A DNA stretch of 64,000 nucleotides. Source: an uncultured Alphaproteobacteria bacterium (GTDB taxonomy: Bacteria; Pseudomonadota; Alphaproteobacteria; HIMB59; GCA-002718135). Below are positions 16,778-24,996 of this stretch, piece after piece (position 1 is the stretch's first letter; every line of letters begins with the position of its first letter). The translations under genes and the position numbers were made by a program. The stretch covers positions 1-64,000 of the forward strand of contig CACNLM010000005.1 in NCBI GenBank assembly GCA_902621305.1. The letters are read 5' to 3'. The notes beneath the pieces are model-generated. The model worked only from the letters and a program-made list of their open reading frames with translations. It was not told the origin of the DNA and did not search any database.

Positions 16778-18220
16778 CTACATATTATTAAATTCTTTAA
16801 TCTTATTGTCTAGAGAAAGCATATAATCATAATGTGAATTCCAAAATTTTTGATCTTTTCTTTTTTCAAATTCTTCAAGACTTACACCTTGTTGCTCTAC
16901 CCAAGTAAAGTAACCTAAATTAAATATTCTTTTCTTGTCCATGTAAGAAAGTTCTAGCATATTATCAGTAGATATTCCTGATAAATGTTTTCCAAATAGT
17001 TCAGCACAAACTATTTCATCATAATTATTTTTAAAATCAGCAATGGTCTTATTTAATTCTGACATATATAAATCTGCACCATCTGTAGCAACCGTTATAA
17101 TTGCATCATCACTATTTAAATCCATATATTTAGCTAGTTTTATTGATGCCAATATATTTGCTATTGCTGAAAAGCCAAATTCAGGAAGACGAGAAACAAA
17201 ATCAGGGTCAAAATTTTTTTTCTCAATTAAAAATTTTTTTCCTATTTCAGTATTAAAAATCATATTTAGATTATTGGTAGCTTGATCAGATACATCAACA
17301 ACAAAATCTGTATTCATTACATTATGAATAAGGGGAACATGTTTGTCACCAATACCTTGTATATTATGTTCTCCATAACCTCCATGAAGCAATGTTGGAC
17401 ACTCCAAAGCTTCAACAACTGCAATCTTCGTCTGTAATTTGTCTTTAAGATAATCTCCTGCCGCTAGAGTACCGCTTGATCCTGAAGCACTTACGTAAAA
17501 CCTAGGAGTTAAATTACTGTTACCTTTAACTTTAAGAAATGATTTTTCAAACGATGGACCGGTTACAGAACGATGAATACCGTAATTATAATACTCATCA
17601 AATTGATTTATGATATCATTTTGATTATTTTTTTTTAATTCATTGCAAGCATCATAGATTTCTTTAACATTACTTTCTGTGCCTTTTGTCTTTATAATAT
17701 TTTTTTTATCTTCAACCCAATTATTCAACCATTCAAACCTCTCATTACTCATTCCTTCAGGAAGTATTGCAATACTATTAAGACCCATTATCCGAGATAT
17801 TGCCACTCCACCCCTGCAATAATTTCCTGTTGAAGGCCAAACTGCTTTATGTTTTTCATAATCAAAAGTGCCATTCAATATTCTTGGAAGCAAACAACCA
17901 TAAGCTGCCAAAACTTTATGAGCTGTTATTAAGGGAAAATATCGTCCCATATTTACAATTATCTTTGCCTTAACACCTGTAAATTTTCTTGGAAGAACAA
18001 TATATTCAGGCTCATTTCCAAAACCTGATTGATCTCTTTTATTAAACCAATGAACTCTAAAAAGGTTAAGTGGATTGATATCATTATTATTTATTTTTTT
18101 TAGAGAATTTTTAATATCATCATTAATAATTTGAGGATCTTGAAGTTCACTTATACTAGGTAAGACAACTCCTTTTGATTTGAAGTAATCAGAAGTTTTT
18201 TTTATTATTGCTTGACTCAT
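16778..18220 (-). CDS. PLP-dependent enzyme, tryptophan-synthase-beta superfamily (fold type II), unassigned
   Basis: Protein of 480 residues, longer than typical threonine or serine dehydratases. The phosphate/substrate loop appears as PSTGNYCRGGVAISRIMGL with S-x-G-N-x-x-R-G spacing, and a candidate Schiff-base lysine lies upstream in PLITAHKVLAAYG. SASGSSGTLAAGDYL gives the glycine-rich phosphate pocket. The family includes diaminopropionate ammonia-lyase, cysteine synthase and D-serine dehydratase. I cannot place this one in any of them. It is 3 bases downstream of the EutC-like gene and may carry out a second beta-elimination or replacement step in the pathway. Confidence 0.7.
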   Translation of the reverse strand: MSQAIIKKTSDYFKSKGVVLPSISELQDPQIINDDIKNSLKKINNNDINPLNLFRVHWFNKRDQSGFGNEPEYIVLPRKFTGVKAKIIVNMGRYFPLITAHKVLAAYGCLLPRILNGTFDYEKHKAVWPSTGNYCRGGVAISRIMGLNSIAILPEGMSNERFEWLNNWVEDKKNIIKTKGTESNVKEIYDACNELKKNNQNDIINQFDEYYNYGIHRSVTGPSFEKSFLKVKGNSNLTPRFYVSASGSSGTLAAGDYLKDKLQTKIAVVEALECPTLLHGGYGEHNIQGIGDKHVPLIHNVMNTDFVVDVSDQATNNLNMIFNTEIGKKFLIEKKNFDPDFVSRLPEFGFSAIANILASIKLAKYMDLNSDDAIITVATDGADLYMSELNKTIADFKNNYDEIVCAELFGKHLSGISTDNMLELSYMDKKRIFNLGYFTWVEQQGVSLEEFEKRKDQKFWNSHYDYMLSLDNKIKEFNNM

Positions 18221-18223
18221 AAA

Positions 18224-19198
18224 TTAAATATTGATGCCTAAATTATTTGTTTTACAAAGATTATAGGCAAACCTTGCTATTGCAGTATCTTGTACGCCAG
18301 TTCCTGTCAAATCACATATCGTTATATCTTCATTATTTTTTCTTCCTAAGCTTGGATCACTAATAATATCGCCAAGTTCATTAAATTTTTCTTTAGAAGA
18401 AATTATATTCTGTTTTAAGGCATGATGTAATTCACCTAAAACACTTGTTTGTAATTGATTGTCAGGCACATATTGATCGCAATATTTTAACATATGAGGG
18501 TCTAATTCATTTTTTTGTTCAGCATCTGATCCCATTGCTGTTATGTGAGTTCCTTTATTTATCCAATCAAATTTTAAAAGCGGTTTTTTACTAGGAGTCG
18601 TTGTAACGATTATTTCTGATAAGCTTGCCAATTCTTTGCAAGAAGAAGCTATATACAAATCTTTATCTAAATTTTTGAAACTTTCTATAAATTGATTCGC
18701 TTTTGTCTCATCTCTTGCCCAGACTATAACTTTATTTATTTTTCTAACTAACATTATTGCTTGAAGTTGTAATTTGGCTTGAATTCCAGCCCCAATAATA
18801 CCAACAGAATTAGCATTTTGATTTGATAAATATTTTGTAGCTATTGCTCCTGCTATAGCTGTTCTAGTATCTGTAAGATAACCTTCATCTAATAAAACAG
18901 ATTTTACAACTCCAGTCTTTGAATCTAATAAAACCATCAGTCCATTACTAGATGGCAAACCAAGTTTTGGATTATCAAAAAAACCTGAGGCAATTTTTAT
19001 TGCAAAACTATCAAGACCCTCAACGTATGCAGCTTTAACATCTGATTCACCATGATATTTTTCAATATCAATTCTCATTATAGGTGGCATCATTACCAAT
19101 CCCTTTGATAAACTTATGAAAGCCTCCTCTATTATTGGTATGAGATTTTTATTCAAATTTACATGTTGAATAATATCATTTTTATTAAGGATGAGCAT
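18224..19198 (-). CDS. eutC: Ornithine cyclodeaminase/mu-crystallin family protein, EutC-like
   Basis: NAD(P)-dependent enzyme of 324 residues. The Rossmann motif GIIGAGIQAKLQLQAIMLV is near residues 133-151. HITAMGSDAEQKNELDP matches the segment remembered from EutC of ectoine-utilisation clusters. In related pathways (hydroxyectoine breakdown, and iminosuccinate reductase of the beta-hydroxyaspartate cycle) this family reduces the imine made by a partner dehydratase. That partner is probably the EutB-like protein, whose gene overlaps this one by 14 bases. Alternative: a lysine or ornithine cyclodeaminase. Confidence 0.75.
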   Translation of the reverse strand: MLILNKNDIIQHVNLNKNLIPIIEEAFISLSKGLVMMPPIMRIDIEKYHGESDVKAAYVEGLDSFAIKIASGFFDNPKLGLPSSNGLMVLLDSKTGVVKSVLLDEGYLTDTRTAIAGAIATKYLSNQNANSVGIIGAGIQAKLQLQAIMLVRKINKVIVWARDETKANQFIESFKNLDKDLYIASSCKELASLSEIIVTTTPSKKPLLKFDWINKGTHITAMGSDAEQKNELDPHMLKYCDQYVPDNQLQTSVLGELHHALKQNIISSKEKFNELGDIISDPSLGRKNNEDITICDLTGTGVQDTAIARFAYNLCKTNNLGINI

Positions 19199-20147
19199 GG
19201 CTTAAAACTTTATTAAATAGTTCCGAGTCAATATTTCCACCACAAATTAAACAAATTATATTTTTTCCTAAGTGTGATGTTAGTTTTTCTTTAACAACCA
19301 TAACACTTGTTGCTGCAGCACCTTCAGATACAATTTTATGTTCTAAAAAGTTTATTCTAATTCCCTCAGCTATTTTTTCTTCACTTACTAAAACAAAGTC
19401 ATCAACGTATTTTTGTACAATATTAAAAGTAAATTTATTATCTAAACCAATACTACCCCCTAAACAATCGGCTAAAGTTTCAGTTTCTTCTATATCAACA
19501 GGCTTACCTTCTTTTAAACTTTCATACATTGAAGGGCCTCTTTCCATAGATACGGCAATAATTTTTGTGTTAGGTTTTTGAAGTTTAATAGCCTGAGCAA
19601 TTCCAGATATAAGACCGCCACCAGATGTTGGTATAATTACAGTATCAACTTCGGGAAATTCAGTAAGCATTTCAAGTCCAACTGTACCTTGGCCTATTAT
19701 AATATCTTCATCATCAAAAGGATGAATTAATGGGATATTTTTTTCTTTCGCAATTTGTTTAGCATACAAATCAGCTTCATCACTATTCTTTCCAATAATT
19801 TCTACTTTAGCTCCTAATTTTTCAATAGCCTCTTTTCTATATTCTGGTACCATTGAAGACATATATATTGTTGATTGAATGCCCAATACTTTTGAAGCAT
19901 AAGCAACGCCTTTGCCGTGATTGCCTGTAGAAACTGCAATGACTCCTTTGTTTTTGTCATCTTCACTTAAAGAAAGAAGTTTATTAACAGCGCCTCTTAA
20001 CTTAAATGAACCAGTGATTTGAAAATTTTCTAACTTTAGTTTTACTGTAGTATTTTTTGATAAGAAATTAGAATTAATTAATGGTGTATAATTAACATAA
20101 GGTAAAATTTTCTTATGTGCATCTTGTATTTGTTGAAGTGTAATCAA
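19185..20147 (-). CDS. eutB: Threonine-dehydratase family protein, EutB-like
   Basis: PLP enzyme of 320 residues, without the regulatory ACT domain of biosynthetic IlvA. The Schiff-base lysine is K49 in ITGSFKLRGA, and the loop STGNHGKG is at about 73-80. MSSMVPEYRKEAIEKLGA, VSMERGPSMYESL and LADCLGGSIGLDN are close to the stretches I remember from EutB, the hydroxyectoine-utilisation dehydratase. Expected reaction: dehydration of a beta-hydroxy amino acid to an enamine/imine. It sits between the EutA-like and EutC-like genes, as in eut operons. Close relatives are serine/threonine dehydratase and beta-hydroxyaspartate dehydratase. Confidence 0.78.
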   Translation of the reverse strand: MITLQQIQDAHKKILPYVNYTPLINSNFLSKNTTVKLKLENFQITGSFKLRGAVNKLLSLSEDDKNKGVIAVSTGNHGKGVAYASKVLGIQSTIYMSSMVPEYRKEAIEKLGAKVEIIGKNSDEADLYAKQIAKEKNIPLIHPFDDEDIIIGQGTVGLEMLTEFPEVDTVIIPTSGGGLISGIAQAIKLQKPNTKIIAVSMERGPSMYESLKEGKPVDIEETETLADCLGGSIGLDNKFTFNIVQKYVDDFVLVSEEKIAEGIRINFLEHKIVSEGAAATSVMVVKEKLTSHLGKNIICLICGGNIDSELFNKVLSHAHP

Positions 20148-20159
20148 TTTAAACCCTAT

Positions 20160-20915
20160 TTAATGTAATTTAAATAGTTTACCAAAACCATCAATTTTTT
20201 GATTAATATTAGATAATCTTAATGAATCCCAAATAATAGCTTGATTACTTGAAATGATATCTGTGCTTAATTTTAACTCTAATGTTTCGATAATATCAAT
20301 TACTTTTAATGCAGTACAAGAAACAAACATACTATCAACATCTGTTAAATTAATTGAAGAAATTGTTTGCATTAAACTTTCATGAGTAACTTTAGCAATT
20401 TCCGAATCATAATTTAAATTAAACGAACTAAATGATTTAATTTCAAATCCACTATCAATTAAATATTTGTAAACTTTAACATTAACATCTTTTGGATAAG
20501 GAGTAAGAACAGCAATTTTTTTATGGTTTAACAATTTAAGTGCTTTGACAGCTGCTGTAATAGGTGTAGTAATTAAAGCATCAGGTTTAGCCTTGAAAAT
20601 TTCAGATCTTATTCTTTTTTCACCAATTTCAATAGTACCCGAAGTACATCCATACGCTACAACTTGTATTTTTTCATTGGGTAGTATTTGGTTTGTTGTT
20701 TCTGTAAGATGATCAGCCATCCTCAAATAATTTTCATGAGTTAGAGGATTTAAAAAAGGTATCCTATTAAAAAACAGATCAACTGGTAAATTATGGCAAA
20801 TTTTTCTAAAATCCTGCTCTATGGTAAAATCCGTTGATAGTGTAATTATACCAATTCTAGAAAAGTTTGTGTCATGTAAATTGGCTTTAAAATTATTTTG
20901 ATTAAAACTATCCAT
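20160..20915 (-). CDS. eutA: Asp/Glu racemase superfamily protein, EutA-like
   Basis: Protein of 251 residues in the maleate isomerase / arylmalonate decarboxylase / Asp-Glu racemase superfamily. The two catalytic cysteines are visible: C90 in VAYGCTSGTIEIG and C200 in MFVSCTALKV. RIGIITLSTDFTIEQDF near the start and LTPYPKDVN in the middle resemble EutA of ectoine operons. A racemase or isomerase role is likely, perhaps setting the stereochemistry of the substrate of the EutB-like dehydratase. It shares one base with the amidinotransferase gene upstream, so the two are translationally coupled. Confidence 0.75.
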   Translation of the reverse strand: MDSFNQNNFKANLHDTNFSRIGIITLSTDFTIEQDFRKICHNLPVDLFFNRIPFLNPLTHENYLRMADHLTETTNQILPNEKIQVVAYGCTSGTIEIGEKRIRSEIFKAKPDALITTPITAAVKALKLLNHKKIAVLTPYPKDVNVKVYKYLIDSGFEIKSFSSFNLNYDSEIAKVTHESLMQTISSINLTDVDSMFVSCTALKVIDIIETLELKLSTDIISSNQAIIWDSLRLSNINQKIDGFGKLFKLH

Positions 20916-22018
20916 TATTGATTTGGAAAATAATCCTCACACTCACCCTCTCTATGAACATCAGTAGTAGCACAATGTAGACTACCCCCAAATGCATAAA
21001 CGTCTCTAAAATGAACTGGGATAACCTCCAATCCAAAACTTTCCATTTGTTTAATCATTTTTTCTTCCGTTGCTTCGACACATATAGTTTTGGGATCAAT
21101 TATCAAAACATTCATTGACAACCAGATTGATGAATAACACATAGGTGGTGGACTATTATGAATAGAAGGTGCTGCTTCATGAATTTCCCATTTATTATCA
21201 TCGAAAATTTTTCTTTGCTCTGATGATATTTTTCTATTCGGATTAATAATTATAACTCCTGGTTTAATGGGAGTAAAACATGCATCAATGTGAGTTGGAA
21301 TTAAATCACCTGGTAAATTAATTTGATGAACACGATGATTGGGATAATGTCTTCTTAACCAATCTAAACCACTTAAATTTGATGTAAAATTGTTATGATA
21401 AAAAAGATCTTTTCCAAAACGTAAAATTTCTGCTGCATCAAAAAGTGGTTCTTTTTCTGTCAATATCATGTCTCTATTTTCGATTTTTTTATATCGTTCT
21501 TCTTCCGTTATACCTTCAGGAAGATAATTAGACTTATAAGATTGATTTGTTAATCTTGGTTTAGGTGCCGACTCCCATCTCATATTTTTATCTTCTGAAT
21601 AATATTTTTCAAGTAGTGGCCTATAAGCAAGGTACTCAAACCATCTACATCTGTAAGACATGGGCGCCTCTAGCATTTCATTTCCTACAGTAAGAATAAC
21701 ATCTCTTGGAGGCATACAACCAAACATACCATCATTAGACCAATCGGGTGTCTCGATACTCTGAGAAAAGTCAATAGGTGTTGGTCTATCAACTTTTATA
21801 TTTAGGGAATTTAATATTTTAACAAAGTTTTCTAATTGTATATTTGCTTTATCAATTGATTCTTTTGAACGTGGTCCATGAGATCCTGCCATACCACTAT
21901 CTTTACTAATTTTTGGTTCAAGCGCTGGTTCCATTGGAGGTATGTTGGCATTTTCAACTGCTCCAACTATAACATGTTTTAATGGATCCCATTCATTCCA
22001 AGAATTAACTATTGTCAT
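20915..22018 (-). CDS. Amidinotransferase family protein (glycine amidinotransferase-like)
   Basis: Protein of 367 residues with the five-bladed propeller layout of arginine:glycine amidinotransferase. The catalytic cysteine is C349 in GGSLHCATTDVHREG. The histidine and aspartates appear in LPTHIDACFTPIK (split as LIPTHIDACF) and PLFDAAEILRFG. The family moves an amidino group from arginine to an amine, giving guanidinoacetate with glycine or inosamine products in antibiotic pathways. It is the promoter-proximal gene of the operon, with an AAGGA ribosome-binding site before the ATG. In a catabolic operon the reaction could run toward arginine, removing an amidino group. That is inference. Confidence 0.82.
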   Translation of the reverse strand: MTIVNSWNEWDPLKHVIVGAVENANIPPMEPALEPKISKDSGMAGSHGPRSKESIDKANIQLENFVKILNSLNIKVDRPTPIDFSQSIETPDWSNDGMFGCMPPRDVILTVGNEMLEAPMSYRCRWFEYLAYRPLLEKYYSEDKNMRWESAPKPRLTNQSYKSNYLPEGITEEERYKKIENRDMILTEKEPLFDAAEILRFGKDLFYHNNFTSNLSGLDWLRRHYPNHRVHQINLPGDLIPTHIDACFTPIKPGVIIINPNRKISSEQRKIFDDNKWEIHEAAPSIHNSPPPMCYSSIWLSMNVLIIDPKTICVEATEEKMIKQMESFGLEVIPVHFRDVYAFGGSLHCATTDVHREGECEDYFPNQ

Positions 22019-22045
22019 TATATTTTCCTTAATTTAAAACTATGC

Positions 22046-22053
22046 ATTATAAT
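22046..22053. promoter_or_regulatory. Symmetric -10 element shared by divergent genes
   Basis: ATTATAAT reads TATAAT on both strands (plus strand 22048-22053, minus strand 22046-22051) in the 43-base gap between the divergent amidinotransferase and aldehyde dehydrogenase genes. The plus-strand copy would start transcription almost at the ATG at 22062. No good -35 hexamer is visible on either side, so activation by a regulator would be needed. Confidence 0.4.
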
Positions 22054-22061
22054 TAAAACAT

Positions 22062-23513
22062 ATGGAATTAAATAACAAATCACTCTTTAAACAAAAATGT
22101 TTCATAAATGGGGAATGGGTTGGCAGTTCTTCAGGTGAAACTCTTGAAGTAAATAATCCAGCATCTCTTGAAATTATTGGCAACGTCCCAAAATGCTCAG
22201 TTTCAGAAACTAAAAAAGCTGTAGATGATGCAAATACTGCTTTCCAAACTTGGAAAGAAACTACTGCTAAAGAAAGATCAGTTATTCTTAAAAAATGGGG
22301 GGAGCTGATCACAGAAAATGCAGATGATTTAGCTAAAATAATGACTATTGAGCAAGGTAAACCTCTAGCTGAAGCAAAGGGCGAAATACTAATGGGTGCT
22401 TCTTATATTGAGTTCTATGCTGAAGAAGCAAAAAGAGTGTATGGTGATGTAGTTCCTGATCCAAGACCTGGAAAAAGAATTGTAATAATTAAACAACCTG
22501 TTGGTGTTGTGGGAGCAATAACTCCATGGAATTTTCCAAATTCAATGATCACAAGAAAATGTGCAGCCGCTCTAGCTGTTGGTTGTACTACTGTTGTTAA
22601 ACCAGCAAGCCAAACACCCTATTCAGCATTAGCTGTAGCAGTGCTTGCTAAAGAAGCTGGTTTTCCAGAAGGTGTATTTAATGTAATCACTGGATCGGCA
22701 AGTGAGATTGGTAAAGAGCTAACAAGTAACCCAATTGTAAGAAAAATTTCTTTTACAGGATCAACAGAGGTTGGAAAAATACTTTTAGAGCAAAGTGCCT
22801 CAACAGTAAAAAAAGTTTCTATGGAACTTGGTGGTCATGCACCCTTTATTGTTTTCGATGATGCAGATATGGATGAAGCTGTTGCAGGCGCACTTCAGAG
22901 TAAATTTAGAAATAGTGGTCAAACATGTATTTGTTCAAATAGAATTTTTATCCATGAAAATATTTATGATGAATTCCTAGAAAAATTTACAAATGAAGTC
23001 AGTAAAATAACAGTGGGTAATGGACTTGAAGACGGAATTGTATCTGGCCCTTTAATTGATCAATCCTCTTTAGAAAAAGTAATTGATCATGTTCAAGATG
23101 CAGTAAATACAGGAGCTAAAATAGCAATTGGTGGAGATGTGCATTCGCTTGGTGGGAATTTCTATCAACCAACTGTTCTCTCAAATGTATCTACAAAAGC
23201 AAAAATAACTTTTGAAGAAACATTTGGACCTGTTGCACCTCTTTATAAATTTTCTAGTGATGATGAGGTGATTAAAAAGGCTAATGATACACCATATGGA
23301 TTAGCTTCATATTTCTATTCAAGAGACATAGGAAGAATTTGGAGAGTTGCTGAAGCACTTGAATATGGGATTGTATCTATCAATAATGGGCTACCAACAA
23401 TTGCTGAAGTTCCTTTTGGAGGTGTAAAAGAATCAGGGATGGGAAGAGAAGGTTCTCGTTATGGCCTTGATGACTATTTAACTATAAAATATATTTCAAT
23501 GGGTGGTATTTAA
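22062..23513 (+). CDS. gabD: NAD(P)-dependent aldehyde dehydrogenase, succinate-semialdehyde dehydrogenase type
   Basis: Protein of 483 residues. Catalytic cysteine C289 in NSGQTCICSNR, general base E255 in MELGGHAPF, cofactor-loop TPWNFPN at about 154-160 and FTGSTEVG at 231-238. The CICSNR context and KPASQTPYSALA are characteristic of GabD. Succinate semialdehyde is the end product of ectoine/diaminobutyrate and GABA breakdown, which fits the divergent operon. No ribosome-binding site precedes the ATG, and the nearest -10 would give an almost leaderless mRNA. The stop overlaps the convergent ROK kinase gene by 4 bases. Confidence 0.85.
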   Translation: MELNNKSLFKQKCFINGEWVGSSSGETLEVNNPASLEIIGNVPKCSVSETKKAVDDANTAFQTWKETTAKERSVILKKWGELITENADDLAKIMTIEQGKPLAEAKGEILMGASYIEFYAEEAKRVYGDVVPDPRPGKRIVIIKQPVGVVGAITPWNFPNSMITRKCAAALAVGCTTVVKPASQTPYSALAVAVLAKEAGFPEGVFNVITGSASEIGKELTSNPIVRKISFTGSTEVGKILLEQSASTVKKVSMELGGHAPFIVFDDADMDEAVAGALQSKFRNSGQTCICSNRIFIHENIYDEFLEKFTNEVSKITVGNGLEDGIVSGPLIDQSSLEKVIDHVQDAVNTGAKIAIGGDVHSLGGNFYQPTVLSNVSTKAKITFEETFGPVAPLYKFSSDDEVIKKANDTPYGLASYFYSRDIGRIWRVAEALEYGIVSINNGLPTIAEVPFGGVKESGMGREGSRYGLDDYLTIKYISMGGI

Positions 23514-24400
23514 GAAAGCCAAGCAGCTCCTCTTACACCACTTGAATCACCATGAATATTTTTTACAACTTTTGTATGAAGCGTATCTGTAAAAACATAT
23601 TTTTTTAGAGAATCATTTATATTTTCGTAAATAAAATCGATGTTTGACATACCTCCACCCAAAACAATCACATCTGGATCAAGAATATTACAAACTAAAG
23701 ATAAGCCTCTTGCTAAATGATCGACATATTGATTTAGTGCAAAGATACTATCTTTTTCTTTATTATTAAAACCATCTAATATTTGATGTGAATTATAATT
23801 TTTATTGCAACGTAAATTATAGACAGATGAAAAGCCTGGTCCAGATATATAGGTCTCTAGGCACCCATCTTTTCCACAATAACATTTTCTAACATATTTT
23901 TTTTCATCTTCTGTTCTACTGGGCAAAACTATGTGCCCCCACTCTCCGCTTATGCTATTACGACCTCTTATTACTTTTTGGTTGATACTGATACCACCGC
24001 CTACACCAGTTCCTATTATGACTCCGAAAACAATTTCAAACCCTTTACCAGCTCCATCTACTGCCTCAGAAAGAGTAAAACAATTAGCATCATTTTCCAA
24101 ATTCACATTTCTACTTAAAATTTTATCTAAATCTTGCTTAAAAGGTTTGCCATTTAACCATATAGAATTAGCGTTTTTGATTAGAGCTGTATCATTTGAT
24201 ATAGCTCCTGGCATTCCCATACCAACAGATTCTGCTTTGCCGTGTTTATCTTCAAAATGATTTATAATGGATAGTATTCCCTTAATTGTTCCATCATAAC
24301 TTTTTTCAGTATTAATTCTTTTTCTATCTATTTCTTTTCCATTTGGATCTAAAAGAATTCCCTCAGTTTTGGTACCGCCTACATCAATACCAATTTTCAT
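23510..24400 (-). CDS. ROK-family sugar kinase (NagK/fructokinase type)
   Basis: Cytoplasmic sugar kinase of 296 residues. Phosphate-binding DVGGTKTEG is at residues 5-13. The ROK signature region FGVIIGTGVGGGISI and the zinc motif CYCGKDGCLETYISGP follow (Cys-x-Cys-x4-Cys). GGGMSNIDFIYEN closes the ATP site. The N-terminus and zinc motif are closest in style to N-acetylglucosamine kinase and fructo/mannokinase. Sequence alone does not fix the sugar. It ends against gabD and is 6 bases downstream of bioY. Confidence 0.85.
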   Translation of the reverse strand: MKIGIDVGGTKTEGILLDPNGKEIDRKRINTEKSYDGTIKGILSIINHFEDKHGKAESVGMGMPGAISNDTALIKNANSIWLNGKPFKQDLDKILSRNVNLENDANCFTLSEAVDGAGKGFEIVFGVIIGTGVGGGISINQKVIRGRNSISGEWGHIVLPSRTEDEKKYVRKCYCGKDGCLETYISGPGFSSVYNLRCNKNYNSHQILDGFNNKEKDSIFALNQYVDHLARGLSLVCNILDPDVIVLGGGMSNIDFIYENINDSLKKYVFTDTLHTKVVKNIHGDSSGVRGAAWLS

Positions 24401-24406
24401 TAATTA

Positions 24407-24973
24407 TTATTTTGTAATAATTTTATGTAAAGTTGGGATCAAAGCAACTGCTAATGCAATTTTAAACAATTCACTTGGAATAAATGGTAAAAGACCAGCG
24501 GCTACTGCTTTTTCAAAACCAATAATATAACCAAGATAGATGATGCCAAATGAAAAAATAATAGCAGAACCAATTAAGAGAGATACTGTAGCTTTAAAAT
24601 ATGTTTTACTAAAACCTAAATTTGCTAAATAACTTATAAAAATAGATGCAAATAACATGCCATAAAGATATCCTGCTGTTGGCCCAACTAAATAAGCAAC
24701 TCCACCACCGGCTGCAAAAACAGGGAGCCCTATAGCTCCTTGAAAAAGGTAAAATGCAACTGTGGCAAAAGATAATCTTACACTATATGTCATTCCTATT
24801 AAGAATATAACAAACGTCTGCATTGTCATTGGCACTGGCCAAAATGGTACTTGAACTTTAGCGGAAATCGCTAGTAAAATTGAACCAAATAACATCAAGG
24901 TTATTATAAGAAAATTTGAATTTATATTTTCAAAGTTTTTTAGTTTGTTTATTAAAATTCTATTTTCGTGCAT
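24407..24973 (-). CDS. bioY: Biotin transporter BioY
   Basis: Substrate-binding membrane component of an ECF-type biotin importer, 188 residues with about six membrane helices. Family features are PFWPVPMTMQTFVIFLIG, GAIGLPVFAAGGG and GPTAGYLYGM. No BioM/BioN genes are present in the window, so it either works alone or uses a shared energising module. Uptake of biotin fits an organism depending on external vitamins. Confidence 0.92.
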   Translation of the reverse strand: MHENRILINKLKNFENINSNFLIITLMLFGSILLAISAKVQVPFWPVPMTMQTFVIFLIGMTYSVRLSFATVAFYLFQGAIGLPVFAAGGGVAYLVGPTAGYLYGMLFASIFISYLANLGFSKTYFKATVSLLIGSAIIFSFGIIYLGYIIGFEKAVAAGLLPFIPSELFKIALAVALIPTLHKIITK

Positions 24974-24996
24974 ATGTTTTCCTTTAAATACTATAA

